Shown here: positions 14,509-21,742 of the stretch, piece after piece | How positions within the stretch are numbered: position 1 is the first letter of the stretch | Layout of the letters: each line of letters opens with the position of its first letter | Assembly: GCA_002315555.1 (NCBI GenBank) | Contig: DCHF01000037.1 | Coordinates: forward strand, 1-22,225 | Direction of reading: 5' to 3' | DNA: 22,225 nt | Source of the DNA: Lachnospiraceae bacterium UBA1759 | GTDB taxonomy: Bacteria > Bacillota > Clostridia > Lachnospirales > Lachnospiraceae | Notes under the pieces: model-generated | What the model was told of the DNA's origin: nothing | What the model saw: only the letters and a program-made list of their open reading frames with translations | Database searches by the model: none | Position numbers and translations under genes: made by a program

Positions 14509-16251
14509 TTATCTCGGCAGATCCGTGATCTTTCCGAGAATGTAACTCGTCAAATATGCGAGATCTACCGAGTTCACAGTTCCGTCTCCGGAGATATCCG
14601 CCGCTTCAAGAGCCGATCCGGTCAACCGGTTTTTGTAAAGCATGTGACTTGTCATATATGCAAGATCTGTAGAGTTAAACTTACCGTCTGCATTAATGTC
14701 TCCATACCTGCGACTGTCATTCGTCTTGTCATACTTGATCCAGATCGTGCGTGAGGTCGTCTTACCTTTCGCGTCTTTCACTTCTACCCGGATGTGAGAA
14801 TCCGCCGTAATATACAGTCCGGTCTCCAGTGTATTACTTGTGCTGTAATCCAAAAGTACCGTTTCGTTGTACGATGGATCAACAAAGACAAACTTATACT
14901 GATATGGTGCTGTTCCGCCGGAAGCTTCAGCAGTCCACGTAACGACCTGTCCCGATCCGATAGCAGTTCCGTAATCGTTACTGAGACCGACTGCAAATTT
15001 ACTCTGACTGAAGGAGATCGAATCATAACCCGAAATCAATTGATTCCAGGAGGAGACATTGAAGTATTTCAGGTATTTATTCGTCAGCAGTACTCCTTGC
15101 TGCGTATCGATATATTTCATCAGATCAGAAATCTCACGTGCATGATGATTCTTATCGTACATGCCAAAATAAAGTCCCTGCTCCGGTTCCGGCGAAAGAT
15201 CCACATAGGCGCGAATGATGAACGCCTTGATCTCCGGTATCGATTCTACTTTATAATACGCATAAGCATACATCGCTGCCTGTTTCTCTTCATCGATCTT
15301 ACCGCTGCTATTTGCATTAAAACCGGATTCGGAAATGATGATATCACGAACGGTACCATTGTACAGCATATTGGATTTTTTAAAATAATCCGCAAGCACC
15401 TGCAGGTTATAGATCGAAATCATATTGGTACTTTCACTGTTCGAAAGTCCCAGGCTGCCATCATCCGTAAAGCTTGCGTCTGTCAGTGGACAAGGATACG
15501 TATGGTGCGCAAGTCCCCAGTTATAATCACCACCATCTTTTGCCTTGGCTGCAAAAGCGGTTAAAAACTCCGGCGCACTATAGCGACCACCATCCGTATT
15601 AGTCCAGAAGTAATCAAGCGATATCATGACCTTAGCGTTTGAATTGACAGCTTTTATGCCATTATTCATTAATCGGCATGCCTTTTCGTAATAGGTCACA
15701 TACTCATCCAGTGTCCGGTCTCCCATTTCCATCCAGGAATGAGGATTATTAACCTCGTTCTGCATGATAAAATAATCCACGCTGGATCCTAGGCATTGTC
15801 CGATGAGCGAAAACAGCTTAGTATTTAGTTTTACGCCCTCCTCAGTCCAGGTATTAAATGCATAATACGGAGATGCACTGCTTGTCGTATCTGTGATTCC
15901 GGTCATCTTACGCGCCAGAATAACAACGGAAAGCGTTTCAATCTCTGAACTGTTTCTCGCGTTCTTAAACATTGTGGCCAGATTACTGAGACCTACAGTG
16001 TTCAGATAATAAGTTCTGGTCGATCCGTTTGCAGTAAACGTACCGATGGACTCATATCCGACACCGCCGGATGTATTGATATATTCTGTAATGATCAGAT
16101 TATAAAGTGTATGCTTTGTGTAAAGGCCTACGGATTCCACACCCTGTAACCCCTTTTTGGAAGCATAAACATTCTGATTCAACACCGAGAACAGCAACAC
16201 AAGACAGATAATAAAAGATGAAATTTTCGGATAATGATGACTTCTTTTCAA
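14509..16251 (-). CDS. Secreted DUF5722 putative glycosidase with C-terminal dockerin
   Basis: A 580-residue secreted protein. The signal peptide is about residues 1-30 (ending VYA before SKKG). A DUF5722 TIM-barrel-like domain carries candidate catalytic E166 (IMQNEVNNPHSW) and E308 (IIISESGF), followed by an Ig-like region (about 430-507). A type I dockerin (516-580) has two calcium-binding repeats, GDINADGKFNSTD and ADISGDGTVNSVD. The start is TTG at 16251 with AAAGGAGA 6 bases upstream. The family fold and the two conserved glutamates suggest a retaining glycosidase, but no substrate is established. It is closely similar to the neighbouring DUF5722 gene along its length except for the dockerin. 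It is the last gene of an operon with a cohesin-like membrane protein 33 bases upstream. Confidence 0.87.
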   Translation of the reverse strand: MKRSHHYPKISSFIICLVLLFSVLNQNVYASKKGLQGVESVGLYTKHTLYNLIITEYINTSGGVGYESIGTFTANGSTRTYYLNTVGLSNLATMFKNARNSSEIETLSVVILARKMTGITDTTSSASPYYAFNTWTEEGVKLNTKLFSLIGQCLGSSVDYFIMQNEVNNPHSWMEMGDRTLDEYVTYYEKACRLMNNGIKAVNSNAKVMISLDYFWTNTDGGRYSAPEFLTAFAAKAKDGGDYNWGLAHHTYPCPLTDASFTDDGSLGLSNSESTNMISIYNLQVLADYFKKSNMLYNGTVRDIIISESGFNANSSGKIDEEKQAAMYAYAYYKVESIPEIKAFIIRAYVDLSPEPEQGLYFGMYDKNHHAREISDLMKYIDTQQGVLLTNKYLKYFNVSSWNQLISGYDSISFSQSKFAVGLSNDYGTAIGSGQVVTWTAEASGGTAPYQYKFVFVDPSYNETVLLDYSTSNTLETGLYITADSHIRVEVKDAKGKTTSRTIWIKYDKTNDSRRYGDINADGKFNSTDLAYMTSHMLYKNRLTGSALEAADISGDGTVNSVDLAYLTSYILGKITDLPR

Positions 16252-16284
16252 GAATTCTCCTTTACTGTCCGATTATCATTCAAA

Positions 16285-17844
16285 TCAAAGCTTTTCCAGT
16301 ACCTCGATTTCTTCTTCAAGTTCCGCTGTCTGAGACGCAACATTTTCCACTGTTTCAGTGACGTTTTCAACCGGCACCGCTTCTGCAGCGCTTTCAATCT
16401 GTGCAGCTTCCACCGAAGAAGTCTCTATTTCAGCTTCAACTGCGCCCGCAGTTTCGGTCTCACCGACCGGAATTACGATATCTTCTTCCTCAAGTCCGAC
16501 GCCGTTGTTTTCAAACTCGTACTCTTCACCGGTTTCGTCGATCTCATCGCCCTCTGCATCCTGAACAAAGTCTTCTTCGTCATCTGTCACGGACTTTACA
16601 CCTGAGAATGCCGAAATGGGATGATTCTTCATATACATCATTGCAAGGACCGCAAGTCCTGCACCGAGAAGCATGGAAACAATGCATAAAAGCACAATAA
16701 TTCCGGTTCCGATGCCCTTCTTTTCGGTCTGAGGATTTTCATTCACGGTTTCTTCCGTCGTTGTCGGTACCGGAAGGTCCTCTTCTTCCGCATAAAGCTT
16801 TTCATACGGGAAAAAGGTTCCGTTCGTTTCGTCATAGAAATAATACTTCGGTTCCGCATCGTTTTCGTACTGACCGTAGACCAGATATGCATGTGCTTCC
16901 ATGTCTTCCGTGCGATATGCCCAGACATACTGAAGATTTACCATGAGATCGGTCTTTTCATAGCCTTCCGGAACACCGAGTGCAGTGTCTTCCGCCGCAA
17001 ACAGGAATTTACCGCGGCCAGTTTTAAACGGTACATAATAATCGAATCCGATTTTTACTGCTTTGGTACGTTCGACCTCGGACTCGGACTCGGAAATGGA
17101 TTCCGCAACCTCAAGTTCCGATTCCGCAATGCTCTCTTCAATGGATAAGGATTCCTGAATGCTGGATTCTTCAACGGATACGCTTTCTGCTATACTCTCG
17201 TTGACGGATGCTTCAACAGCCGCTTCAGATTCCTGAATGCTGGCCTGTTCAGCCGCGATGGAATCATCGATAGCCTGCTGCGCTTTCGAGCTTTCAGCAT
17301 ATATGGATGCCGCGATGGAGTCTTCGACTGCTTTTGAAGCAGCAACGGAAGCATTGTATGCCTCCTGCTGACGTCTGCTCTCCTCTGCGGCAGCTGCATC
17401 GGCCTGCTGCTGCGCCTTACTGTAGACATTAATAGTCTGTGATGCACTGATGTTTGCAGATGAGAAGTCATTGATCGATGAAACGTCGCCGGAGATAGAT
17501 ACGACAACCGGAGATGCACTTGTTACATTAAAGGTGATCGTACCACTGATGCTGGTCACACCATCCACACCGGAAAGTACCACGCGGTTACCGTTGACGG
17601 AACCGACGCTCGCGCTTACCGATGCAAGCGTACCACCGCCGGACACACTGACCAGAATCGATGCTGTCATGGAGTCATTCGTTGAAACCGTATAGGATAC
17701 CGACGCTTTCTCGCCCTCTTTAACGGACCCGGGATTTGAGATTCCGCATCCCGTTACGCCGATCGCGTAAGTATTCTTTGTGAACGGCACGATACTGAGA
17801 ACAAGCGCCGCCGCCGTAAGTAATGCCATTAAACCTTTTTTCAT
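16285..17844 (-). CDS. Membrane-anchored surface protein with cohesin-like N-terminal domain
   Basis: A 519-residue protein. It has a signal peptide (about 1-27), then a 115-residue beta-rich domain (28-142, with GEKASVSYTVSTND and ISGTITFNVTSASP). The strand pattern and spacing resemble cohesin domains, but the match is by eye and distant. Residues 143-258 are a low-complexity Ala/Ser/Glu/Gln stretch with repeated SIxES units, probably an extended stalk. Residues about 262-350 form a second compact domain I do not recognise with certainty (LVYGQYENDAEPKYYFYD). A membrane segment (about 377-405) is followed by a 110-residue, very acidic tail predicted to be cytoplasmic. It lies between two dockerin-bearing secreted proteins in one operon, which makes a scaffold role plausible. 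Confidence 0.65.
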   Translation of the reverse strand: MKKGLMALLTAAALVLSIVPFTKNTYAIGVTGCGISNPGSVKEGEKASVSYTVSTNDSMTASILVSVSGGGTLASVSASVGSVNGNRVVLSGVDGVTSISGTITFNVTSASPVVVSISGDVSSINDFSSANISASQTINVYSKAQQQADAAAAEESRRQQEAYNASVAASKAVEDSIAASIYAESSKAQQAIDDSIAAEQASIQESEAAVEASVNESIAESVSVEESSIQESLSIEESIAESELEVAESISESESEVERTKAVKIGFDYYVPFKTGRGKFLFAAEDTALGVPEGYEKTDLMVNLQYVWAYRTEDMEAHAYLVYGQYENDAEPKYYFYDETNGTFFPYEKLYAEEEDLPVPTTTEETVNENPQTEKKGIGTGIIVLLCIVSMLLGAGLAVLAMMYMKNHPISAFSGVKSVTDDEEDFVQDAEGDEIDETGEEYEFENNGVGLEEEDIVIPVGETETAGAVEAEIETSSVEAAQIESAAEAVPVENVTETVENVASQTAELEEEIEVLEKL

Positions 17845-17878
17845 TCTATTATCCCTTCGTTTAGTGGTATTTTGTGGA

Positions 17879-19576
17879 TCAACGCGGAAGTGATTCGATC
17901 TTTCCGAGAAGATAACTTGTTAAATAAGCCAAATCAAGCGAGTTCACAGAACCGTCGCCGGAAATATCCGCCGCTTCCAGTGCGGTACCGGTGAGGCGCT
18001 TTTTATAAAGCATATGACTTGTCATATACGCAAGATCCAGTGAATTAAACTTTCCGTCACCGTTAATATCTCCATATATGATCTCACCGTTACGATGCAC
18101 ATTCAGGGTATAGATTCTCTGTGTGCCGTCCTCTGCCGTGGACTTGATCTTGATTGCATTGTCACCGATCATGACCATGACATCGCCTGCAAAGGTCCCC
18201 TTGGAGCTTTGGCCATCGACCTCGATCGTCGTCGTGCTTGCGTAAGCCTTGATATTCAGCCGGATCGTCGTATCGGTCGGTTCCACGATCATGGAATATG
18301 TAAGCGTATCCGTCTTAAATCCATCCACGGACTTTCCGTCCACATAAATGGAACCCAGTTTATAGTTCGGATTACCCGTCTTTGTCGGCTTGTATTCCGG
18401 TTCTTCCGGCATATTCATGAATACCGGAATAATAAACCGATGCGACACATCCAACGTGCCGGAGTTTTTATAGCCGTTGTAGGTCTTGCTGGCTTCATGC
18501 TGCGGTGTGGTCAGCGATTGCATGTACTGATGCCAGAAGCAATAGCTGCTGTCGCTCTTTACACAGAATTTTTGGAAATAATAGGTGTTCTGATCATTAG
18601 CCACAAAATTGGCTTTGAACTTCTGTGCGCCGCCGTACAGCGCTTTATACCTGGTGTTCCATCCGGCCTTGTACGCTTCCGTAAGGCCGTTATTGTAGAT
18701 CAGTTCGTAGTTTGCATTGGAGCCGCCGTCGGTAGCTTCCATGTTGAAATAGTTGTAATAACCGCCGTTTATGACTTTACCCGTATCCGGGCCCGATGTA
18801 ACGGTGAACGTCTTTGTACCGGAGATCAGCGGTGAGTTGCCCTCGCCCTGCTCCTGAATGATACGGCTCGCCAAAATGACCGGATTCATGCCGATGCGCT
18901 TACCGATCTCATAGACCGCCTGCGCATAAGTCATATCCTTGTTGGAGTAATCCGAATGGATACCCGTCTGATCCGCAGTCTTGGTCCAGTTTCCACCGGT
19001 CGTCTTTGCAAAGACGGCTGCAACCTCTGTAACCGATGCTTCGTAATAGGTCTGATCTTCAAACTGAAAGATCTGCTCTTCCGTCATGAAGTTTCGCGGA
19101 TCCATACAGTAGCGGATCGCTTCTTCCGATGCCTGGATCCAGTTCGGCGCGCTGTACACGGTCCAGGAATTACCGGACCAGCTGAACGCGCCTGTATGAG
19201 TGGTGGAATACCAGGATGACGGCCAGTAATCCGATTGAAGCAGGTTTCTCTGAAGCGTCATTTCCGATTCGCCGCTTGCATCGTACTTTGTGAAGGATCC
19301 GTCAAAGCACTCTTCCCAGTTCAGACCGGTGTAGAATGCCTGGAAGGTCCAGTTGGGATGTTCCTCCAACAGGGCATCCAGATACTCCCAGTATTCTTCG
19401 GGGAAAATGTTGTGGATCTGCTCCGATGTCGTTGCGACGCTTGAATAACTCGATACCCAATGCGTATTCGGTATGGCTGCGCTCGTATTCTTTGCGTAAA
19501 CACCGATAGCTGTAAATAATACCGCAGCTGCCAGTGATGCGATCGCAAATTTATTAAAATGCTTATGACGACGCAT
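17879..19576 (-). CDS. Secreted glucosaminidase-like protein with cadherin-like and dockerin domains
   Basis: A 565-residue secreted protein. It has a signal peptide (about 1-34) and a Firmicute peptidoglycan-hydrolase N-segment (LDALLEEHPNWTFQAFYTGL). An N-acetylglucosaminidase-like domain follows (about 150-390) with MDPRNFMTEEQIFQFED and the candidate catalytic glutamate E242 in ASRIIQEQGEG. A cadherin-like beta-sandwich (about 405-497, PF12733-like) and a type I dockerin (501-565; GDINGDGKFNSLD and ADISGDGSVNSLD) complete it. It probably cleaves cell-wall glycan outside the cell. A dockerin on a wall hydrolase rather than a plant-polysaccharide enzyme is unusual. The ATG at 19576 has a GGGAGGA ribosome site. 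It is the first gene of a three-gene operon, 34 bases ahead of the cohesin-like membrane protein. Confidence 0.88.
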   Translation of the reverse strand: MRRHKHFNKFAIASLAAAVLFTAIGVYAKNTSAAIPNTHWVSSYSSVATTSEQIHNIFPEEYWEYLDALLEEHPNWTFQAFYTGLNWEECFDGSFTKYDASGESEMTLQRNLLQSDYWPSSWYSTTHTGAFSWSGNSWTVYSAPNWIQASEEAIRYCMDPRNFMTEEQIFQFEDQTYYEASVTEVAAVFAKTTGGNWTKTADQTGIHSDYSNKDMTYAQAVYEIGKRIGMNPVILASRIIQEQGEGNSPLISGTKTFTVTSGPDTGKVINGGYYNYFNMEATDGGSNANYELIYNNGLTEAYKAGWNTRYKALYGGAQKFKANFVANDQNTYYFQKFCVKSDSSYCFWHQYMQSLTTPQHEASKTYNGYKNSGTLDVSHRFIIPVFMNMPEEPEYKPTKTGNPNYKLGSIYVDGKSVDGFKTDTLTYSMIVEPTDTTIRLNIKAYASTTTIEVDGQSSKGTFAGDVMVMIGDNAIKIKSTAEDGTQRIYTLNVHRNGEIIYGDINGDGKFNSLDLAYMTSHMLYKKRLTGTALEAADISGDGSVNSLDLAYLTSYLLGKIESLPR

Positions 19577-19606
19577 TTATATTCCTCCCATATTATAGGT
19601 TCTATC

Positions 19607-19635
19607 ATAATATCACAGAAGTCGATTTCAGTCAA
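19607..19635 (-). promoter_or_regulatory. Promoter of the dockerin/cohesin-like operon
   Basis: On the minus strand TTGACT (19630-19635), a 17-base spacer and TATTAT (19607-19612), preceded by TGA, form a strong extended -10 promoter about 30 bases upstream of the glucosaminidase ATG. The remainder of 19577-19801 holds short GTTAC-containing repeats and the preceding operon's terminator. Confidence 0.87.
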
Positions 19636-19729
19636 TCAAAATGCAATAATTCCGTAACATTTTGCACCGTTTTTGTAACTATTATGTATTATTTTAAGGA
19701 TCTTTTCAGTATCTTGATCCATTTTGCGT

Positions 19730-19797
19730 AAAAAACCGCCGGTGCAGGTGTCAAAATGTTACAGCAGCTGCTGTTTCATCTCTCACCTTCCGGCGGT
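19730..19797 (-). terminator. Terminator of the dnaK-dnaJ-S51 peptidase operon
   Basis: Arms ACCGCCGG and CCGGCGGT (19790-19797 with 19735-19742), with further GGTG/CACC pairing inside, are followed on the minus strand by a run of T. The large loop carries its own perfect palindrome ACAGCAGCTGCTGT. The element begins right after the peptidase stop at 19802. Confidence 0.92.
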
Positions 19798-19801
19798 CTT
19801 C

Positions 19802-20527
19802 TTATTTGATCATTCTCTTTCCGTCCGCATCCCACACATAAGCATGTGCCTCTTCCGATGCGGTCTCAAAACGGATCTGTCCGTTGTCATCGACAAACGC
19901 GGCAAGGTCATCCAGCGCGATCGCGCGAATGCCTTCGCCGATCGTTTTCAACGCGCCATCAGCACCGTACTTATCGGTGCCCCCGATTTCTTCATCAAAT
20001 CCGCTTCTCTTCCAGTCGTTATAATGCGGACAGAACGCCGCATCATAAACTGCGGTCTCCGGCTTGATCCACTCGTAGCTCCAGTCCTCTTCTCCCGAGA
20101 ACATTGCACTGTCCGTATAGCCGGACGTGAACCAGCAAATGGCTCCCGCGGAAATGCCCGACAGCACGGCACGGTCCTCTTTGAAGATCGTAAGCAGCTT
20201 CCGGTCCAGTCCGACCTTTTTCCACTCCTCCAGCATATACGCCGTGTTTCCGCCACCCACAAAAATGATATCGGCCCAGGAAAGGAGCGCATCCATTTCC
20301 TCTTCCGTATAGGTACTGCGGATGATGGAAAGCTTTTTCACGATACATCCGGGGCACACGCGCTTAAAGGATTTTTTACAGCTTGTCAGCGGATTTGTGG
20401 AGTCCTGAAGCGCGGTACCGATGAAAAGCACATTCGGTAGAGCCTTCCCTGAAAGCTCTACCGAAATCTTATTCAGTGTATCGATCTCTTCAAAGGTCCC
20501 CCCGCCGATTGCAACGAGACGTCCCAT
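19802..20527 (-). CDS. Peptidase S51 family (dipeptidase E-like) protein
   Basis: A 241-residue cytoplasmic protein with the S51 fold signatures FVGGGNTAYMLEEW and LSGISAGAICW. S126 in GISAG is the candidate nucleophile and H168 in CPHYN the candidate catalytic histidine. Dipeptidase E enzymes cleave Asp-X dipeptides, but Firmicute relatives of this length are mostly untested, so substrate is uncertain. The ATG shares its first base with the dnaJ stop (TAATG), giving tight translational coupling to a heat-shock gene. A GAAAGGA ribosome site lies in the dnaJ tail. It is the last gene before a strong terminator. Confidence 0.87.
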   Translation of the reverse strand: MGRLVAIGGGTFEEIDTLNKISVELSGKALPNVLFIGTALQDSTNPLTSCKKSFKRVCPGCIVKKLSIIRSTYTEEEMDALLSWADIIFVGGGNTAYMLEEWKKVGLDRKLLTIFKEDRAVLSGISAGAICWFTSGYTDSAMFSGEEDWSYEWIKPETAVYDAAFCPHYNDWKRSGFDEEIGGTDKYGADGALKTIGEGIRAIALDDLAAFVDDNGQIRFETASEEAHAYVWDADGKRMIK

Positions 20528-21663
20528 TACTTGAAGATTCCTTTCTTTTTATGCGGGTCACCCATGGTATCCGCAAAGGCCTCCAGTGCTTCCTTCTGCT
20601 TGTTGTTCAGATTGGTAGGCACCTCAACCGTCAGGATCATGTAATGATCACCGCGCTGGTCCTTATTACGCACACTGGCAATACCCTTATTTTTAAGACG
20701 TACCTTGGTACCGGTCTGTGTACCGGCCTTCACATCGTATTCGATCTGACCATCCACAGTCTGTACACGAATGGGTCCGCCGAGTGCCGCTGTGGTGAAC
20801 GGGATCTTTTCCTCGGTATAGACATCCATGCCGTCGCGCTCAAAGTGGTTGCTTTCCGCAACATATACCTCTACTAACAGATCACCGCGCTGACCGCCGT
20901 TCACACCGGGCTCACCCTTACCGGAAATACGGATCGCCTGACCGGATTCGATACCTGCCGGAATCGTAACGGAAAGGGTCTTCTTTTCCGCCTTATAACC
21001 GAGTCCGCGGCAATCCGGGCATTTTTCCTTGATGATCTTACCGGTGCCGCCGCAATCCGGGCACGCCTGAACATTTCGAACCATACCGAAAATGGACTGC
21101 TGCGTATATGTCACCTGGCCGGAACCGTTACATTTCTTACAGGTCTCCTTCTCGGTACCCGGCTTTGCACCGCTGCCGCTGCAGGTCGGACACTCCTCTT
21201 TCAGAGTGAGTGATACGGACTTTTCACAGCCCTTGACCATCTCATCGAAGCTGATACGTACGCTGGTACGGACATTCGCACCGCGGCTCGGGCCGTTTCT
21301 GCTTGCCGTTCCGCGCGTAAATCCTCCAAATCCGGATCCGCCGCCAAAGAGGTCACCGAAAATGTCACCGAAAATATCGCCCATACCGGCGCCGTTAAAG
21401 TCAAAGCCGCCGTAACCGGCACCGCCGCCTTCACCGAAGGCCGCGTGACCGAACTGGTCATACTGCTTTCTCTTTTCCGCATCACTCAGGATCGCATATG
21501 CTTCGGACGCTTCCTTAAATTTAGCTTCCGCCTCCGCATCGCCGGGATTGGCATCCGGATGATATTTCTTTGCAAGGACACGATATGCTTTTTTTATTTC
21601 GGCATCGGTCGCTGTCTTTTCAACGCCGAGCACCTCATAATAATCGCGTTTTGATTCTGCCAT
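20527..21663 (-). CDS. dnaJ: Chaperone protein DnaJ
   Basis: Hsp40 co-chaperone that delivers unfolded clients to DnaK and stimulates its ATPase. The 378-residue type I protein has a J domain with the HPD motif (H35-D37), a Gly/Phe-rich region (about 72-118), a zinc domain with four CxxCxGxG repeats (C158/C161, C175/C178, C201/C204, C215/C218), and the C-terminal substrate-binding domains. The start at 21663 has an AGAGGGAT ribosome site. It follows dnaK after a 79-base gap containing a perfect hairpin and is followed, overlapping by one base, by the S51 peptidase gene. Confidence 0.98.
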   Translation of the reverse strand: MAESKRDYYEVLGVEKTATDAEIKKAYRVLAKKYHPDANPGDAEAEAKFKEASEAYAILSDAEKRKQYDQFGHAAFGEGGGAGYGGFDFNGAGMGDIFGDIFGDLFGGGSGFGGFTRGTASRNGPSRGANVRTSVRISFDEMVKGCEKSVSLTLKEECPTCSGSGAKPGTEKETCKKCNGSGQVTYTQQSIFGMVRNVQACPDCGGTGKIIKEKCPDCRGLGYKAEKKTLSVTIPAGIESGQAIRISGKGEPGVNGGQRGDLLVEVYVAESNHFERDGMDVYTEEKIPFTTAALGGPIRVQTVDGQIEYDVKAGTQTGTKVRLKNKGIASVRNKDQRGDHYMILTVEVPTNLNNKQKEALEAFADTMGDPHKKKGIFK

Positions 21664-21685
21664 ACTATCCCTCTTACTTCAAGAT

Positions 21686-21707
21686 GCGGCCTGAATGATC
21701 AGGCCGC
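21686..21707 (-). promoter_or_regulatory. Perfect stem-loop between dnaK and dnaJ
   Basis: Nine-base-pair arms GCGGCCTGA and TCAGGCCGC enclose a four-base loop. No T run follows on the minus strand, so it is more likely an mRNA processing or stability element that sets the DnaK:DnaJ ratio than a full terminator. Confidence 0.75.
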
Positions 21708-21742
21708 TCCCGTTTATTCTATCGAAGTCTGTTTAATGTGAA

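Noticed and set aside
14509..14523. Sortase sorting signal at the C-terminus of the dockerin proteins (both end in LPR)
   Set aside because: LPR is the final tripeptide, with no LPxTG completion, hydrophobic segment or basic tail after it. It is the end of the dockerin.
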